Below the pieces are notes generated by a model. That model saw only the letters and a list, made by a program, of their open reading frames with translations. It had not been told where the DNA came from and searched no databases. DNA of 64,000 bases from Nomia melanderi (Eukaryota; Arthropoda; Insecta; Hymenoptera; Halictidae). Below are positions 1-14,588 of the stretch, piece by piece. How positions within the stretch are numbered: the first letter of the stretch is position 1; every line of letters begins with the position of its first letter. Position numbers and translations under genes: made by a program. The stretch lies in NCBI RefSeq assembly GCF_051020985.1, contig NC_135007.1, positions 12,799,501 to 12,863,500 of the forward strand. The letters are read 5' to 3'.

Positions 1-3000
1 CTTGAATTTGATTATCTCGTAATAATTTCAAATAATCGTAATATTCGATTCCTAATGAAGCTATTATAACCTAAAAGCATCAACGCCGTACAATATTTCT
101 TTCTCACTAATTCTTGAATCTTTCTCATTTTCCAATTTCTTTAAATCATTAATTAACGTTGAAGAAAAATACTCGTATTCATCAACGGCGAATTATTTTT
201 TTTTAATACACACTCTACTCTAGCCTTCGCGAGACCGTTTAACGAAGCTGCTTCATTCTCAGCTTGTTTATCACAATTAGTAGCTCTTGTTTACATTCGG
301 AGACCGTAGATAAAGCAGATCGCGTCGTTTACCACGCAAAAGATAAAAAAGCCGCATTGTGCAACAACAATAATGCGCATTTAGATTGTAACCGTATTTT
401 TTGGAAACCAGGTGAAAGCGTGTGCTCGCGGTGATTTTATTTAAATTTTCGTTTTTCATTTGTTATTCACAATGTACGTACACCGGTGTGGTTTATAGTG
501 TTTCACAAGAAATGTGTCAAATGACGTTTACGAGCAGAACCGGTTTTACGAAAGCTCTCGGACCTCTCGCATTCCTGTGGACATAGTCCTGTTGATGTAA
601 AGAATTTTATTTTACCTTTTCTCCGCCACCTGAATACATGATATTTCGTTATTATTTAATAACAAAAGTCCGGTTACAGGTATCTCGTTTCAGCGTCGAT
701 TACAGCCGCGTTCTATAAACAAAATGTTGTTTCGTCGATGGAGAAATTTCGCCGGAATCGTGAAACGCATTCCACCGATAAAATGTTCAGTATGTAAGAA
801 ATATATTTTTGGCTGTGATATAATGTTACCGTATCCAATGACTCATCCGCATTAATTCATATTACCAATGGTTAGATCATTTCTAGAAAGAAAAACAACA
901 ATGTTGTTACGCGGATCTTATGATATCAAGAAAGATACGAGTTATAAAATAATGGTGAACATCACGATCGAACGTTGATTAAGAAAACTGTTATAACAGA
1001 TTTTCTCGTGAAACTTTTCAGTGGGAAAAGATTCGGGATTTCCGTCGTCCGTGCGTTTTCGCGGAATGGAAACATTTAGACTTGAAACATTTACCCTTTA
1101 AACACTGCGCAAGGTTTATCGGTTTCTGTTTCAAAACGCGCCAATCGTGTTCCGTAATCGAGTTTTTGCATCGAGGTTAACGATTCCTTTGCAGTTTGAT
1201 ATCCTTGAATGCCTTTTCGTGGGTTACTCGTGAAATATAAATTTTCAGCAGTATTGTGGACGTTAGCGGTATATCTAAAGGGATGTAAATAAACAAGAAA
1301 TTTTTAACGACCGAGTCCGATTGATTCAGCTTTCTTAGTCGTTGAATTAACGAGTTTCGATAGAAAAAAGGATATGTTGTACTTGCGATAGAAATTTGAC
1401 GATGCAAAAGGTTTAACGTACGTAGACGTGGATTATTAATCGCGGTGCATCGTTCATGATAGTTCGAACGTATTGCGATTGTGTACGGGAGATCTATTTT
1501 GAACACGACGTAGCAAGTTTTCTCAGTGACCTAGTGGCGTGAATAGAACTCGTTGTCAAGCACGTCCTTTCGAAACTGTCTAGCGAAAACTTGGACAGAC
1601 ATGAGGTCTAGTTTTCTTCTGCTACTGGGTCGTTGCGCCTAATCGGCCAATCGCCGAATGGAAACGAATAAAATTATGCGCGTTCGAACGCGAAACAAAC
1701 TAACGACTCTTGGCTGACTCGCGAAATCAGCGGGTATAACCCGTCGAATTAAGAGTAATAGATGATTCGTTGAATCACTCGGTCCCTTGTCTTGCAGTCG
1801 AATGGAACGTTTGGTGAGAAATCGAAATTCCGAATTTAAATTGAATAAACAAATATTAGATTCTTCTACATAGAACTGATTATTTTTCGAATATTAACGT
1901 TTAACCTTTAGAATAAAAGTGTATGTACAAGAAACAGAAACTCCCTTTTGTAGCTAGTTGACAATTAATTTCCTAACGTCGAAACAAGCTAATCTTCTTC
2001 CAATATTAATGTTCAATTTTTGGGGTAAACATAGCTACGAGGAATATAGAAACTATTTTTTCTAACTGTTAACAGTAAAGTAAGACAAGGGACTTGATAT
2101 TCATTCAAGTCTTAATCCGAATTCTTCCGTGTAACACTTGAATGCATTGCATCCTTACGGTACGTTTCATTAATAGTAGTCAATGGAACAACAACTCGTA
2201 CCAATACGTAATGCCATGTTTGTTTGTTTTCACGGATACGTATTGCTTGAGGGATCACTTGGTCCGACGTGTTGCGTGCCGGACATTCTAGAAAAGAGGT
2301 CCGGCGGATTGTGTATGTGCCGCTTTTCGCGTGTTCGTTTGTGCGTAGCTAGTTGGTAATCGTCCCCCAACGGTGTAATTCTTTCTCGTACTTGACCTGG
2401 CATGCTTACAAGTTTTTGTAAGATCCAGCCCGTGCGATCGGTGACGATCCGCCGTGGGTAAGATGCGAATCGAGCACCGCAGCAAAAAGGGGACCGATAT
2501 TTCCATTCCTCCCGGTAGGTTTCTAGTTAGTCATTGTCCTCGTGAATCGAAGGGGTGGAAGGGATGAAACGATTAATCAGATATCGAAGACACTTGTCTG
2601 GAAACAATCGATCGGACATCGGAGACATTTGTCAAGAAACACTTAAAAGCAGCTTCGAAAATGAAAGTACTATCAACCCGGGATCTCTAGGAGGTTTTCA
2701 TTCATTCGAGTTTCATTCATCGAGTATCTGAAAGATCGAACTTCGAGACTCATTCATGCGGATATATTTCGAGCATCAATTGCAACGAATAAATTTTGTC
2801 CTCAGATAAGAAATTTTCCTTCGCCGAGCATAGTACAGTGGTAATAAAAATGATCGTTATCAACGACTCCATCTGCTTCTGATCTGTGCCACGGATCTTT
2901 TTGCCTGGAATGTTTGAGTAGATGTGTTACGAGATACCGCGAAATTGTAGATGCGAGCAATGATAATGTGTTCTTACGAAACGTACACATACTTGAAACT

Positions 3001-5094
3001 TTGAAGTATTTCGCGAACGGGGGAAATTCATAAAAGTTACTTTTTTCCACTTGTACACTGAAACTTCGGTATCTTTTGTATTAACTGATTGGTATCGCAT
3101 TTATAGGCTTCTAAGTTAGCTGAACAAATCAATATTGAATCTACAGATTTCTAAATTTATTAAAGAAATCAGTAATGAAATCCGCAGACGTTTAAATTCA
3201 TCAGATAATGTTACGTTACGAGTATCTTCCTTGTGCCATTGAAAGTTCGTCATTCATATGCACCTGTTTGTACTGGAGGGGACCAGTCGTCCCCGCGAGG
3301 ACGAAGGGTTGCTCCGCCAGGACAAACACAGGGAGGATTATCTGTTGTAACACCGAACAGGGTCAGGGAATTCAAAGCAACCGGAGAACTACCGTACAGT
3401 AGAGCCTGTTCATACAGACGTTTCCTTCCTGGTGTTTATAAATCGGTATATCCCTACCATTTTCACGGCATCCTCGGACCGAAGAGCCGTCAGTCACGGC
3501 CGAGCAGAGATCAACGGTCGAGTGTAAGAAAATATGGCCGCAGGAATGCCATTCGCCGATAGGAAACTTCCATTTTTCCATTTCTTCGGACCTTTCGCGC
3601 TGATCACGCGATAGTACGTATTTTTCTGTACACTCGTTAAACGCTGCTGCGATACTTCTCTTCCGACGAACGCATCCGACCTCCAATTCCGCAACGAAGC
3701 GTCAACTGAACGCACTTGCTCGTCGCGAATAATTATATAACTGTTCCCGCAGGTGCGAGAATTTGCAGTGCTCGTAAAAAATGCTTTTCACTTGATTTCG
3801 TTTAAAGTTCAGACCTTGAGGGGCGTGCAGTTAGGATTATTGGCGTGGCAATTATCGAATGTTAGTGCGGCAGTTAATAATAGCCTCGTGCGTTACGCGT
3901 TTTGCAATTTCCTACGAAAAATATTCTGTATTTCCCCGGTTACGGTAGCCGTTATAAAGTGTACCGTTTCAAATTTAGAAAGTCCGCAGAGGTATTAGTG
4001 TTTGTTTCATTTCTAAAACCCAGGTTTCGAATTGGTGCGATCATTTCTGGTTACTTAAGCTGTTGACCTAGCAAACGGACCTCTACTCCGAATTTTCGGC
4101 TGGTAGTGTACCCGGGATGCAACGGCGAATCGTTCGGGGAAACGGGAGTAGCTAAAGCGCCGCTAGAAGTGCATAATCCAAGTGGCTTAACACTAGTCAG
4201 CTGTTCCCGACAGTCGCAGGTGCACTATCTATAAGAATCTTAGGGCAGTTCACAGGAACACGCATACCTGTTTATCGAACAGCTGATATCTCTAGGTCAT
4301 GAATCTATTTCAATGTGAGTTGGGCTAATATGCGCAAGCTGCGCTTCCTATTAACATCGTGTCTTCAACTGCGATCTTGCAGGGGCTAGAGCAAAAATAC
4401 TCTGAAACATTCAAGGGATTGAACTATAATCCCACAAAACACTCGAAACCCAGAAACAACACAATAAAATGAAAACCAAATTCACAATATTAATTACAGT
4501 AATTTGGATAATATTACGTAGACTATCTCCAAATTCCTTCTCATTCACTATAACACTCTACAATCAACTAAAAACTCTAATATAGCAACCATCAAGCAAA
4601 TTATAACTTCCCTTACAGAATCGTTAAGTTTTCAATTGACTCGTATCTCTATTTCCATGTTACTAAATCATTTATCAATTCCCATGAGAATCATTCCTAT
4701 CTTTCCAACTGTAAAAGCAGAAATCAGAAATGAGTCATTTTGACCTATCTACCAGCTTCAGAAAACAAATTCACAAAGAGTACTTCTCACTAGCTTCGAC
4801 ATACAGATTCTCAATTACCCCACAAAAATCCATTCACCCATCCACCCAAAAATTCCCAGGTCCACCGAGGAAGCATTTTAGAGGATCGCCATGTTCGTAC
4901 ATTGTGCCGAAGACGTATGCCCACGAAGCAATAACACCGTCACCTGGCTGAGTTTAATATCCATCGAATAATCACCGGGACGAAGGAGTTACAGGCTGAT
5001 CGTCTCTCCTTTCCTTTCATTTCCTTTCGTTTCCTCCTGGTTATCGTTTCTATGACTGCGTTCGGTGGGGCCGCCTTTAAGTAGCAAGGCGGCG

Positions 5095-5149
5095 AGCAGG
5101 CAGGCAGGCAGGCAGGCAGGCAAGGCAGGCCAGGCAGGCAGGCAGGCAA
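5095..5149. repeat. (GCAG)n tetranucleotide microsatellite
   Basis: About a dozen near-perfect GGCA/GCAG units with two interruptions (caaggcaggcc). It gives rise to Cys/Leu/Pro/Ala-rich reading frames on the minus strand that are not genes. Confidence 0.9.
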
Positions 5150-7731
5150 TAGCGACAGCCAGTGACGACAAAGGCGGGTAGCGGCCGCATTCCTTCTTTC
5201 CTCTTCATGCCTCTTCGCTTCTCTACCTTTTACTTGACTGGGTTGGTTACACATAGCCGTTAGCGATCAGACCGACACCGTGTGCGTGCAGTTTACATAC
5301 AGTACCCGCGCGCACGCACACATATATACACGGTGTTCCAGTGATTCTTGCGCCGGCCTGTAACCGACTTACATTACCAGGCGTAAACGGCAAGAATTAG
5401 TGGAATTCTGTTTACTTTACACGGGGCCAAGCAAATAATACATGCCTGCCGGTTCCTCGGTGCGGCTGTGTGTTGAATAGTTCGTCGCTCTAGGACAGTT
5501 ATCCAGGAAATGGCCGTTTTAAATCGCACCGACGCGATACCGTGTAAGCATATCCGATTCCCGGTCAGCGATATTTTGCAACGTGCCTTTTTATCGTTCG
5601 GCTTGTAACACGTAGCGTAATTATCGGAATCGTTCGTTGAACGACCCTTACGCGCCATAAGGAACGGATTGATCGTAGGTTTTATTTCAAGACAGTCGGC
5701 AGTAAGTCAGTTCGTTAAACGGAGGAAAGCAGTTGTCAGTCTAATAAGGTCTTATGGAGAGAGCGACGATTAGGCTTGGGTATAGGTGTACCGAGAATTC
5801 ATTGTTGGCTTCTTGGATATTAGAACGCTTAGAACGGAAAATTTAGAAAGATTCAAGAGTCGGAGGAATATTAGGAAAACTTCGAGAGATTCGAAAATCG
5901 GATCATGCGAGCAGGAAATTGAGTACTTCACCTATCAGCATAGGGGCATGTTAATTCGTTAAATCGCTTCAATTCAATTTAGTATCGTTACCCACGCAAT
6001 TTGTGAATTATTGTTGCTAAATACTAGTATTAATCACACGCCATAGCGTCCGTAATACGTTACACACACCTTGCATTCATTAATTTGCCAGAGAAGCGGT
6101 ACTGTTTCAAAACCTAACGGTGATTCGATTTTATATCACGAATACCACAACAGTCTGCAATCCTTACAGAAATCGAGTATTAACCCTTCTTACATTATTA
6201 TTTACTCTTATAGTAAAATTCTGTAGTCTCATATATAATATTAATCTTCGTACAGTGCATCGCTATAACAGAAATACTGAAATAAAATATCTTCGTTCCT
6301 TAAATCTATATATATCGTCTCACCAATTTCTAAAAATATCTACCAAACATGTATCAAAACAGTCTTTCGAGTGGATTAACCCTTCGCACCAAAGGTCTTA
6401 AACAAAATGCTCCATCGTTCGTAGCGAAATTAAATCTGTATACAAAACGAAACACGATAGAATTTTTAACCAGGAACAATGGTACGATGTTCACCGATCC
6501 CCAGTTTTTCCCCTTTCTTCCCTCGAATCCACCCAGTGATCGCGCGCGTAGGACGTGTTATCCTGTCGAATTCTTCGGCGTGTTCCATGGTAGTCGCTGC
6601 ACTAGCAAAGACGTTTCTCTGTTTCTAAATAAGGAAATGCCTTACGCATCCCCACTTTCGCGGTCTCTCTTCGCCGTGGTCGACACTGTATGGTTTTCGT
6701 CTACGTCGCCGCGCGCCGCGAAGAGCCGCTCCGTAATACCCCCCAGCGCACACACACGCGCCACACGCACGCACACACGTGCCTACAAGCACGTACAAAC
6801 ACATATAGGCACATACCGACACATACGAGCAAGGTATCCTGCAAGGCTGCCATATATAGATTCCTCGGCTAACTGTTAATGTTCAACGCTCGTATATGGA
6901 CATTAGTCATAGTCGTGGCCATTTCAAAATGAATGAAGATCCATATTAATTAAATCCAACCGCACGCCCGGCTTACACACATTTTATGGTTCCCACTGTG
7001 GGTTTTTCCTCTGCATATTCATGCGCTCCTTCGCGTCCGCTCGATGTGGAGCGATGCTCCGTGAGATCGGGAATTTGAAATTATGGGAGAGGCGCGGTTC
7101 ACGGTTGTTCAACGGTTTCAGGTGATAGTCCTTTGAAACGTGTTGCGGAGGAATGTTTATTCGGACGAGCATTGAACTAGCCTTTTAAAGAACATCAAGC
7201 AGCTTCGAGAAAACCGTTGCTCTATTCGTCGAAATTAAACAAACTTCCCTTATGCTCCTAAACAATTCAAGTTTCAATTTCATTGCTCCGTACGCCAATT
7301 TCGATATTCGCACATGAAAAATCCAAGTTATCAAAGTTAACGAAGTACAAGGAGAAAGAACTTGAATCAATCTTTATAAAAATCTTTATAAAAATACGCT
7401 CGATCTTTCAATAATTCTTCAAAGTCCATACCAAGAACCTAGCGAGCTAAGTATAAGAAAGACGTTTCTTATAATTTTCGCTAAGAAAATTCGAACACGA
7501 AAAAATTGTAGCATTGTAGTACGGTACCACTGAGTTTGTTTACGTGGCAAACAAAATCGTTGAAAAATCGAAATTTTGAGGTAAGGGAAAAGTGTTACGG
7601 AACTTCTTCTGGTGGCCCTTGGAAGCTTATAGGGGCCGATGACCGGATTGACCTGCAGTTCGCTCCATGCCGCACGGCATCCACCAACGGGCGGGCTCGT
7701 GCCACTTCAGCTTCGTTCCATTCTCGTCATT

Positions 7732-7860
7732 CTCTCCCGCTCTCTCTCTGTTTCTCTCTCTTTCGACCTCTATCTCTCTTTCTCTCTCTCTCTTCTCTCT
7801 CTGTCTTCTTTCACTCTGTCCCTGTCTCTCTCACTTTCTTTCACGTTCCTCTCTTTTCCC
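7732..7860. repeat. CT-rich (TCTC) low-complexity tract
   Basis: A pyrimidine-only run on the plus strand made of TCTCTC and TTTCTC units. It produces Ser/Leu-rich open frames in all three plus frames, the signature of low complexity rather than coding. A similar, weaker tract lies at about 8745-8835. Confidence 0.9.
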
Positions 7861-8486
7861 CCACGTAGGCTGTTTTGCCCGCTCGTAGGTATCTACCTCT
7901 CTCCTCCACTTGTTCGCCTCTCCGACGCGACTTCTCGCGTTTTACTAGCATCCCCTCGGCTCCGTTTTTCATCGATACGAATTCGTCTCCACTTTCCCTG
8001 GATCCGATTTAAATCCTACGCCCCCGCGTCGACCATTGCGCGTGTTCTCTAATCTCCCCGAGAGGGACTCTGGCGCACACGTGTAGATACTGGTGCTGCT
8101 CGGCCGACGAGCGAGACTACCGAAAAACGTGGCCTGTTTCGTGAATAACCGTCCGCAGGAAGTTGTATTTCGAATAAATACGCTCGGAGGATGAGAGATA
8201 CCTTTCTCCACCGAGGAGTTCAGCTTTTGGGGGGTTGATCTTGGGAAGATACGGGTAGCTTGAGATTTCTCTGAGAAACTAAGCATAAATATCAGTCGAT
8301 CGAAATCTCGATGAATCTCTTGTAATTTCTATAAAAAGCAATACAAATCGGTTGAATTGAATGATCGTCTAAAAACGTCTAGCCTTCGACTAGAATACTA
8401 CCAACGAATAATTTATAATCTTCCGTGTCTTCAAAATTGGCATCAAAGAATTATTACAGCGATAAAAGATCATTATGAGCTCAGTA

Positions 8487-8529
8487 AAAAATCCAAAAAT
8501 ACTAAAGTTATAAGTATTTTTGGATTTTT
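8487..8529. repeat. Perfect 17-bp inverted repeat (hairpin)
   Basis: The left arm at 8487-8503 (aaaaatccaaaaatact) is exactly complementary to the right arm at 8513-8529, with a 9-nt loop. Direct copies of atcattatgaRctcRgta flank it, at about 8469 and 8570. It could be the core of a small palindromic element or a structured RNA. No gene is associated. Confidence 0.8.
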
Positions 8530-11500
8530 GACACAATAGAGCACACAGATTTTTGGAACAATTTGAAAAATCATTATGAACTCGGTAGATCCAAAAGCCA
8601 TTTCTCAAAATAACGAAAAGTTACTCAAGCCCTTCCCAGGATTAATTGTTCCTCATTCCGACTCGTGTTCTTCCCTCTTTCTCCCCTACACCATTTTCAT
8701 CCTCTTTTGTTCCTCGGCATTTTTTTAACCCCCTTTCCCTTTACCTCCGACTTTCGATCCTCCAGGCCCTCTCCATCCCTCCTTTCCCTCTCCCTTTCTC
8801 GCTGTCTCTCTCACTCTCGCGTCCCTCTCCTCGCTCGGTTTTGAGGCTCGCGCTTCAGGCTTCGAAAAGTAAGTAGGGTGAAAGGAATTCTCCACCATCT
8901 CCGTTTCCAAGCGGCACTCTTCTTCTCTTTATCATTCTTTCTGTTTGCCTTGACTTGGCCGTGCACTCGCACACACTCTGTGTGTGCCCCGGCCGCTACG
9001 CTCATTATACAGTACCCTCGTACACACTCTCTAACCCGGCTCGACTTGATCGAATTTACTTTAACTTACGGCCGGCACGGGTATCGTACGACTTTCACGA
9101 TTGCAACTTTAAAAGATACCGTTGGAAACTCGTTTGCTCCCGCCGCGGACGATTTTTGCGTTCCCCCGGCGTTGCCGCCTCGAATTTCTACGATAATTCG
9201 CGAGACGATCGGCGGATCGTCTAATTATCTTTCGAGTTGATTAAGCATTGCACTCGAAAGACCACTCAGACATTATCAGTTGGAGTATCGTTATTCTGGC
9301 ACTCGAAAGAGCATTGCGTTCGATCGTACAGTCCGATAACGATTTACCAAAAGCTTCTGAAAAACTGGATAATATCTTCCTAATATTAATAGCAACAGTA
9401 ACATTCCTCGCTACTGTACTTAAGGAGTTAAATTAAATTTGAAATCCTCTAAATTCTTCGACCAAAAGGGAACAAATCTTCTGATTTTCATTTATCAATA
9501 AATATTAGAAAACATTCAACCTCAATGCTATACAATTTTCAAGAACAAATTGCATAATATAAAATCATAAGAAATAACGGAGCTATTTTAATGATGAAAC
9601 ATTTCAAAATTATCGTCCCACCCTGTATGTAATCGTTGCTTCTCAACATAGTTACGCGGTCACAATGACTGATGAGGCTACTTAGGAAAGTCGTCGCTTG
9701 ATTTTCCAAAGTGAACGTGAAGAGCGTCGCACGGCGATCGTCGCAGGGGAACAGGGTTGAAAACGCATCGGTGCACCGAAGAGATGCACGGAGCAGCTAT
9801 CGAGCCAGCCAATCGTGCTCCGAGGAGCCCCACTCCGTCACGGCTTCCGTTGCGTCGCGGTGGTTGCTTTGAGACTGAAATCTGTGCTTCCCCTTCCCCC
9901 TCGGCCACTGTCATCTCTCACTTTGTTTATTCTCGTTGTTAAGTAACTGTGCCTACCGTTCCTTCACGGAATGCAACTGACCAAGTTCGACCGGCGAGTA
10001 TCAAGGTTCTGCCGCGAGCCTCTCGCGATTCGAGCCGGGCCACATCCCAGGAAACGATACCATATATCGTTGGGAAGGATCCCGAAAGTCAATTTTTTTT
10101 CCGACAATTTTTGGATCGCTCCGCGCCAAGTTTCACGTTTCCCTTGTTTTTATAATGGTACCGAGACCTGTTGGCACGTAGACTTTAATCATTCTATCTT
10201 GAAGGACTAATACCCTATTTCGGGACTAACCGTTGCGTGCTTTATTCAGAGGAATCTGCCTTGAAAGGGTTAGAGCCAGTTAACACTACGATTTTACACT
10301 GATAGACGGAAGAAATAATCGATGAAGTATAAGAGTTGCTTGTGAAGAACTTCTTCTTTAACATTTTGCACACTAAAGTCGCCTTTGACGTGACCCTAGG
10401 ATGAGATGATATCAGAGCTACCTAAGGATAGATCGGAGATGTAATTGTAATATTGGATTGATGTAGTTAAATGGATAAAATTGCGGGTACTTGCTCTAAG
10501 TTCGTGCTTCCTTGTAACTTAACGTGTAAGGATATGTTGTTTAAACCAGTTGCATGTCCTAATACAACATTCGGATCCTTCTCACTTCAGTTTCACACCC
10601 TTTCCTTTCAAAGGGAGACTCGGAGGAGGGTTGAGCGAGACGCGATGGGAGTTCGAGGGAATATCGATGGTCGAGAGAGAGTATTTCTCAGAACCTTCGC
10701 TTTTCTAATAGATGTCTGATTCTCTGATTCACTAGTTTGTCTCGAATCGAACGTTACAATTGATCCCTCGGGGGCTCGCGTGGGCCTCAGGTGATTGCGA
10801 AGTCGGTCGAAGGACATTTGACCAATGGTACGGTGAGAACCCGCGCACAATGCGTGCCTTGTCCTCGTAGAGCCGTTCCTCGCTTCCCACAATTTCCACT
10901 CGATCAACTCCTCGAAACGTCCAAGCATCTGCCTCCGTCAGAAGCATCGCTAATCAAACCCAACGTAATCGTAAGAGCTAGTTAAATCCCACGAGAAACG
11001 ATACCTTGCAGACGAAAGTACACCTCGAACACTTCGAACAATCACACGAAACAGAAAATATGTAAGAAGTATAAAGGTAGAGAGCTTGGCGAGAAATGAA
11101 ATAAAAGTACGAAACAAAACTGAAAGACTGTGTTTACTGTTATTGAACCTGACCCTGAGGTTATTAATCTTGTTTCGGTTGCGAAAGATGAGGTTCGTGC
11201 GAGTTTCGGCTAAAAAAAAACTGCGAAAATCATGGAAAAAAGGGATTGACGGGGTAGAATGGAGGGGGTGCGATATCTTTGCGGCTGCTTGGTCGTTAGC
11301 GTTGATTCGGCAGCGTTGGCTACCGAGTTGCTTCAAAGTGTATCTAGATTTCCACCGAATCGAGGGACGCGCCTTCTATATTGACGACGAGTGCCAAAAG
11401 TGTCGGCTGGTCAGGGTCACTTTCCCGGCTTTGAGTGACGTCATAAACAGCCTCTTCTCGTTTGCTAGCCCCGCGACGCGTTTGTCTTCGAACGTTTCTG

Positions 11501-14378
11501 CCCCGAGCCGCTTCTTTCCCATCGGTCTTCCCTCTTTCTTCAACCCCCGCTGCGATATCGCGTTTCCAGCGTTTTAGCTGGACACCCCCTAACGCAACAA
11601 AGGACTCGGGTGACTCGGCTGAACGAGGTACACGCATTTTTCGGGTCCCGTTGCTACCTTCGAGTTAGGGGACTGCTACCGCTAGCTGACCTGGCTGTGG
11701 GTACAAGCGTGCTTTCTGAAACCCTCGGAGCAATAATTTTTCGGTGGAGGTAACAGAGACTTTGGAGATCTCTTTGAAATGATCATCTATCGATCGACCT
11801 GAGTAATATTGTATATTGTCATTGGAAAACAGTGAATCTGTTAGTAATCTTCATTTGATCAATATTTTTATTGAGAAATTCTGTTCTTGGGATTGTCTGC
11901 AAGCGGATGCTTTTCAAATATATAGGACTTGGTGTGATTCTAGTCATAAGTAATTAGATATGAAATATTTATTTTGTATTCAAAGTGCAGATTATCTTTA
12001 AATCTGCTAATTGAACTTGTATATCAGTGCATGTAGGCGTATGTAGGTGTATGTCCACGAATTCCGCGAGTTTATAAAGAAAAAGAAAGCTGGTTACGTA
12101 GCAACGTATCAGTGTCACTCGGTGTACCTTTTCAGCGGTGATAATTCAAATTGAAGAGGTGAAATCACCATCAAACGTTTCGTTCCTTCAACGCTGTCTT
12201 AGCAGCATTTCAAGTCTCGCTGCGCGCCGCGTAACATAAGATGCGTCTCCGCAAGGCCGATCGTTTGCGTTAAATAGATTTGAGTCGTGCAGTTCGCTTT
12301 GCGTCGATCCTGCCGCCGCACGGTGACAAATAAAGACAAACCAAATCGTTTGCCACGTCCAAAGAGAATAGATAACAATGCTCGCCGGAACAGCTGAGCT
12401 ATGCGATCATAAATGCAAAATGGCGGCCCTGAGGTTTCGCTAAGAACGTCGTCGTCTCGTGCATGTCTATATGGCACGGAGACAACTGGTACTAATTTCA
12501 TAAACCAACGGATTCCATTTTCGAATTTTCATTTTCGTAAATGTACAAACCAAAATTTATCATAATAATTCACCTGTCAACGTCACACCTACTTAGGCAA
12601 ATTGACTTTTCTAATTTTCCTGTAGCGACTCTAAGAGCTATTGAGATTTCTGTTGACTTATGATTCAGTTTGCATATTATTAAATCAGCGTCTTTAGTCA
12701 TTTCCCAAAGAAGCTTTTGTCTTTTCAACAACTGTGAAAGAATTTCTGAATGAATCAGTTGGATACGTTTGGTAGTTTTACCGTTAATTTTCCGTTGAGG
12801 TTATCTCGTTTCCCGAGGAATTCGCTGTGAGGACTTCGAAGATTAATTTCGGACGAGGGTCCTGTTTTTGATGCGTCACCAGGGAAAAAGATTAGCAAAG
12901 AATGTTCTTCAACAGTGTCTCTTGGCAGTGAGCATCACTTGAATCACTCCTATCGCTGACGGTGTCACTTGCGAGTGATTTTGCCGTTAGCTTTGCCCGC
13001 CGGCAATGGCGACCGACGTGGAGGCTAGGGTCCTTCGTATTTACCTCGGTTCTTCGTCACTGTTATGTCACGGTTTTTTAATCGGCCGCCAACAGGGCTA
13101 CGCTTAACGAGGAATAAACAAATATTAGAATGATTTCAGTTGAACGTCTCCTCACTTCAAACTTCATCGAGCTTGCGCCCGTGCCAATAATTCTCTGACT
13201 CACTGTATATTTTGGAAAGTATGCTGAAAACTGGTTTTACGTGGTCGCGGCGATCGAACGGGAACATCGTAGTATGTAGGTGAAATTAACCGTTGATACA
13301 CGGTAAACCTAATAACTAATAACAGTGACGCGCGCGCGCGTCTCTGCCCGTGGAACAGGAATCGAACGAAACTTATGAACCACGGCAACACGAGAACGAC
13401 ATCGATCGCTATCTGCATTGTTAGACTAATTGCTTTTCAACGATCGTCGTGTTTCCTCCGTTCAAGTGAATTCTTCGGACGGAAATGGTGAAAAACCAGT
13501 CGTACACTTCTGAATCTTAACGGAAAATAATTCTGCAATCGTTTGACGAATTCCTCAGGAAGTCGTCAATTAATTTTCAGTTGGCTTCGAGCGGAGTTTA
13601 GGGTATCGCTCGCGGGGAACATTCCGCGGCTAGTCGCGTTCGAAAAATCCCCGACTCGGATGTTCCAATTTCTCGCTATTTTCGACTGTCGTATCGTTGT
13701 AACCGCAACACAGATTTTGGTAGACACAATTTAACGTTAGTATTATATTTCTTGGGCACCGCTTTATAAATATATCCATCTGACTCACTGCGTGAAAATA
13801 AGTTTTGAATTGCTTAAGAGGCGTGGCCGTCCAGCGGTAACGTCAATTTATGCCGTATTGGATTAAACAGAAGCTCGGAACAACAACGCGTTTATTCCTG
13901 TACAACGATTTACATACTTGTTACATACCCGCGACACTAAACCACTTTCAGTTCCTGCGCTTATTATGCTCGTTACACGGAACGCGGCAAAATGTAACGC
14001 ACAGCCTCTTACAATTAGCCTGGTCGTCCCCGGCTTTCCTCATTGTCAGTCGCAGAACTGAACAAATCTGAAAGTTCCTTGAAAGAGAAACGTTCGTGTT
14101 TGCAATATCTTCTTCACGGATTCGTTCTCAATTAATTGTGTTCGTAAATCAATAAACGATCGTTATTTTGCTGGACGAGTCGTTTCGTAACACCAAGGTG
14201 GCACTTCGACAAAGGCTACGAAAGTTGATCAAAAAATTGATTTAAATGCTTCTTCGATGTGAAATTATGCATTCGAGAATTTTACAACCTCGAGTTGCGG
14301 TGGTAAATAAGCTGCGAAATCATTCGGATGTTTCGAAATTAAGAACAATGGTATATCAGATTTTGTCGAGATATTTCG

Positions 14379-14588
14379 TTAACCCCTTGACCTACAGTAT
14401 CGTCGGACTCGCGACGAAAATTGCAATTAAATTCATTTCATTGGCAAGTTTAAGTGTTGCTGATTTCTTTTGAAGTAAAACGTAAACATAGAAAAGCATA
14501 AAAATGTCTTCCTTTCCTAATCAGTTCTGAGCAACATAGTAGTTGTATCGGTCACGGTTAAGAAATAAATCACAGGACAAGGGGTTAA
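14379..14588. mobile_element. TTAA-bounded MITE-like element, TIR type TTAACCCCTTG
   Basis: The left end reads TTAACCCCTTGACCTACAG. The right end, on the opposite strand, reads TTAACCCCTTGTCCTGTG. The span is about 210 bp and holds no coding frame. TTAA at both borders and ends starting CCC resemble piggyBac-type target sites and termini, but the link is inferred from the ends only. Confidence 0.6.

Noticed and set aside
3233..3686. Overlapping open frames of 64-109 codons on both strands
   Set aside because: Several frames are open at once, which points to local composition rather than coding; no family recognised.
5040..5260. Cys/Pro/Ala-rich minus-strand frames
   Set aside because: Produced by the GCAG microsatellite.
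6349..6879. 176-codon open frame with His/Thr-rich end
   Set aside because: The end derives from a CA/CACG-rich low-complexity tract; opposite-strand frames are also open.
9248..9436. 62-codon frame with a hydrophobic C-terminal segment
   Set aside because: It could suggest a small membrane protein, but there is no promoter, splice or family support and the hydrophobic part is AT-rich codons.
11086..11577. 163-codon plus-strand open frame
   Set aside because: It overlaps a minus-strand frame, has no recognisable domain or splice context, and lies in GC-richer DNA where long chance frames are expected.
14171..14200. Sequence reading ILLDE, reminiscent of the QUA1 end (RLLDEE) of how
   Set aside because: Preceding residues do not match QUA1, and there is no fitting donor in phase 1.
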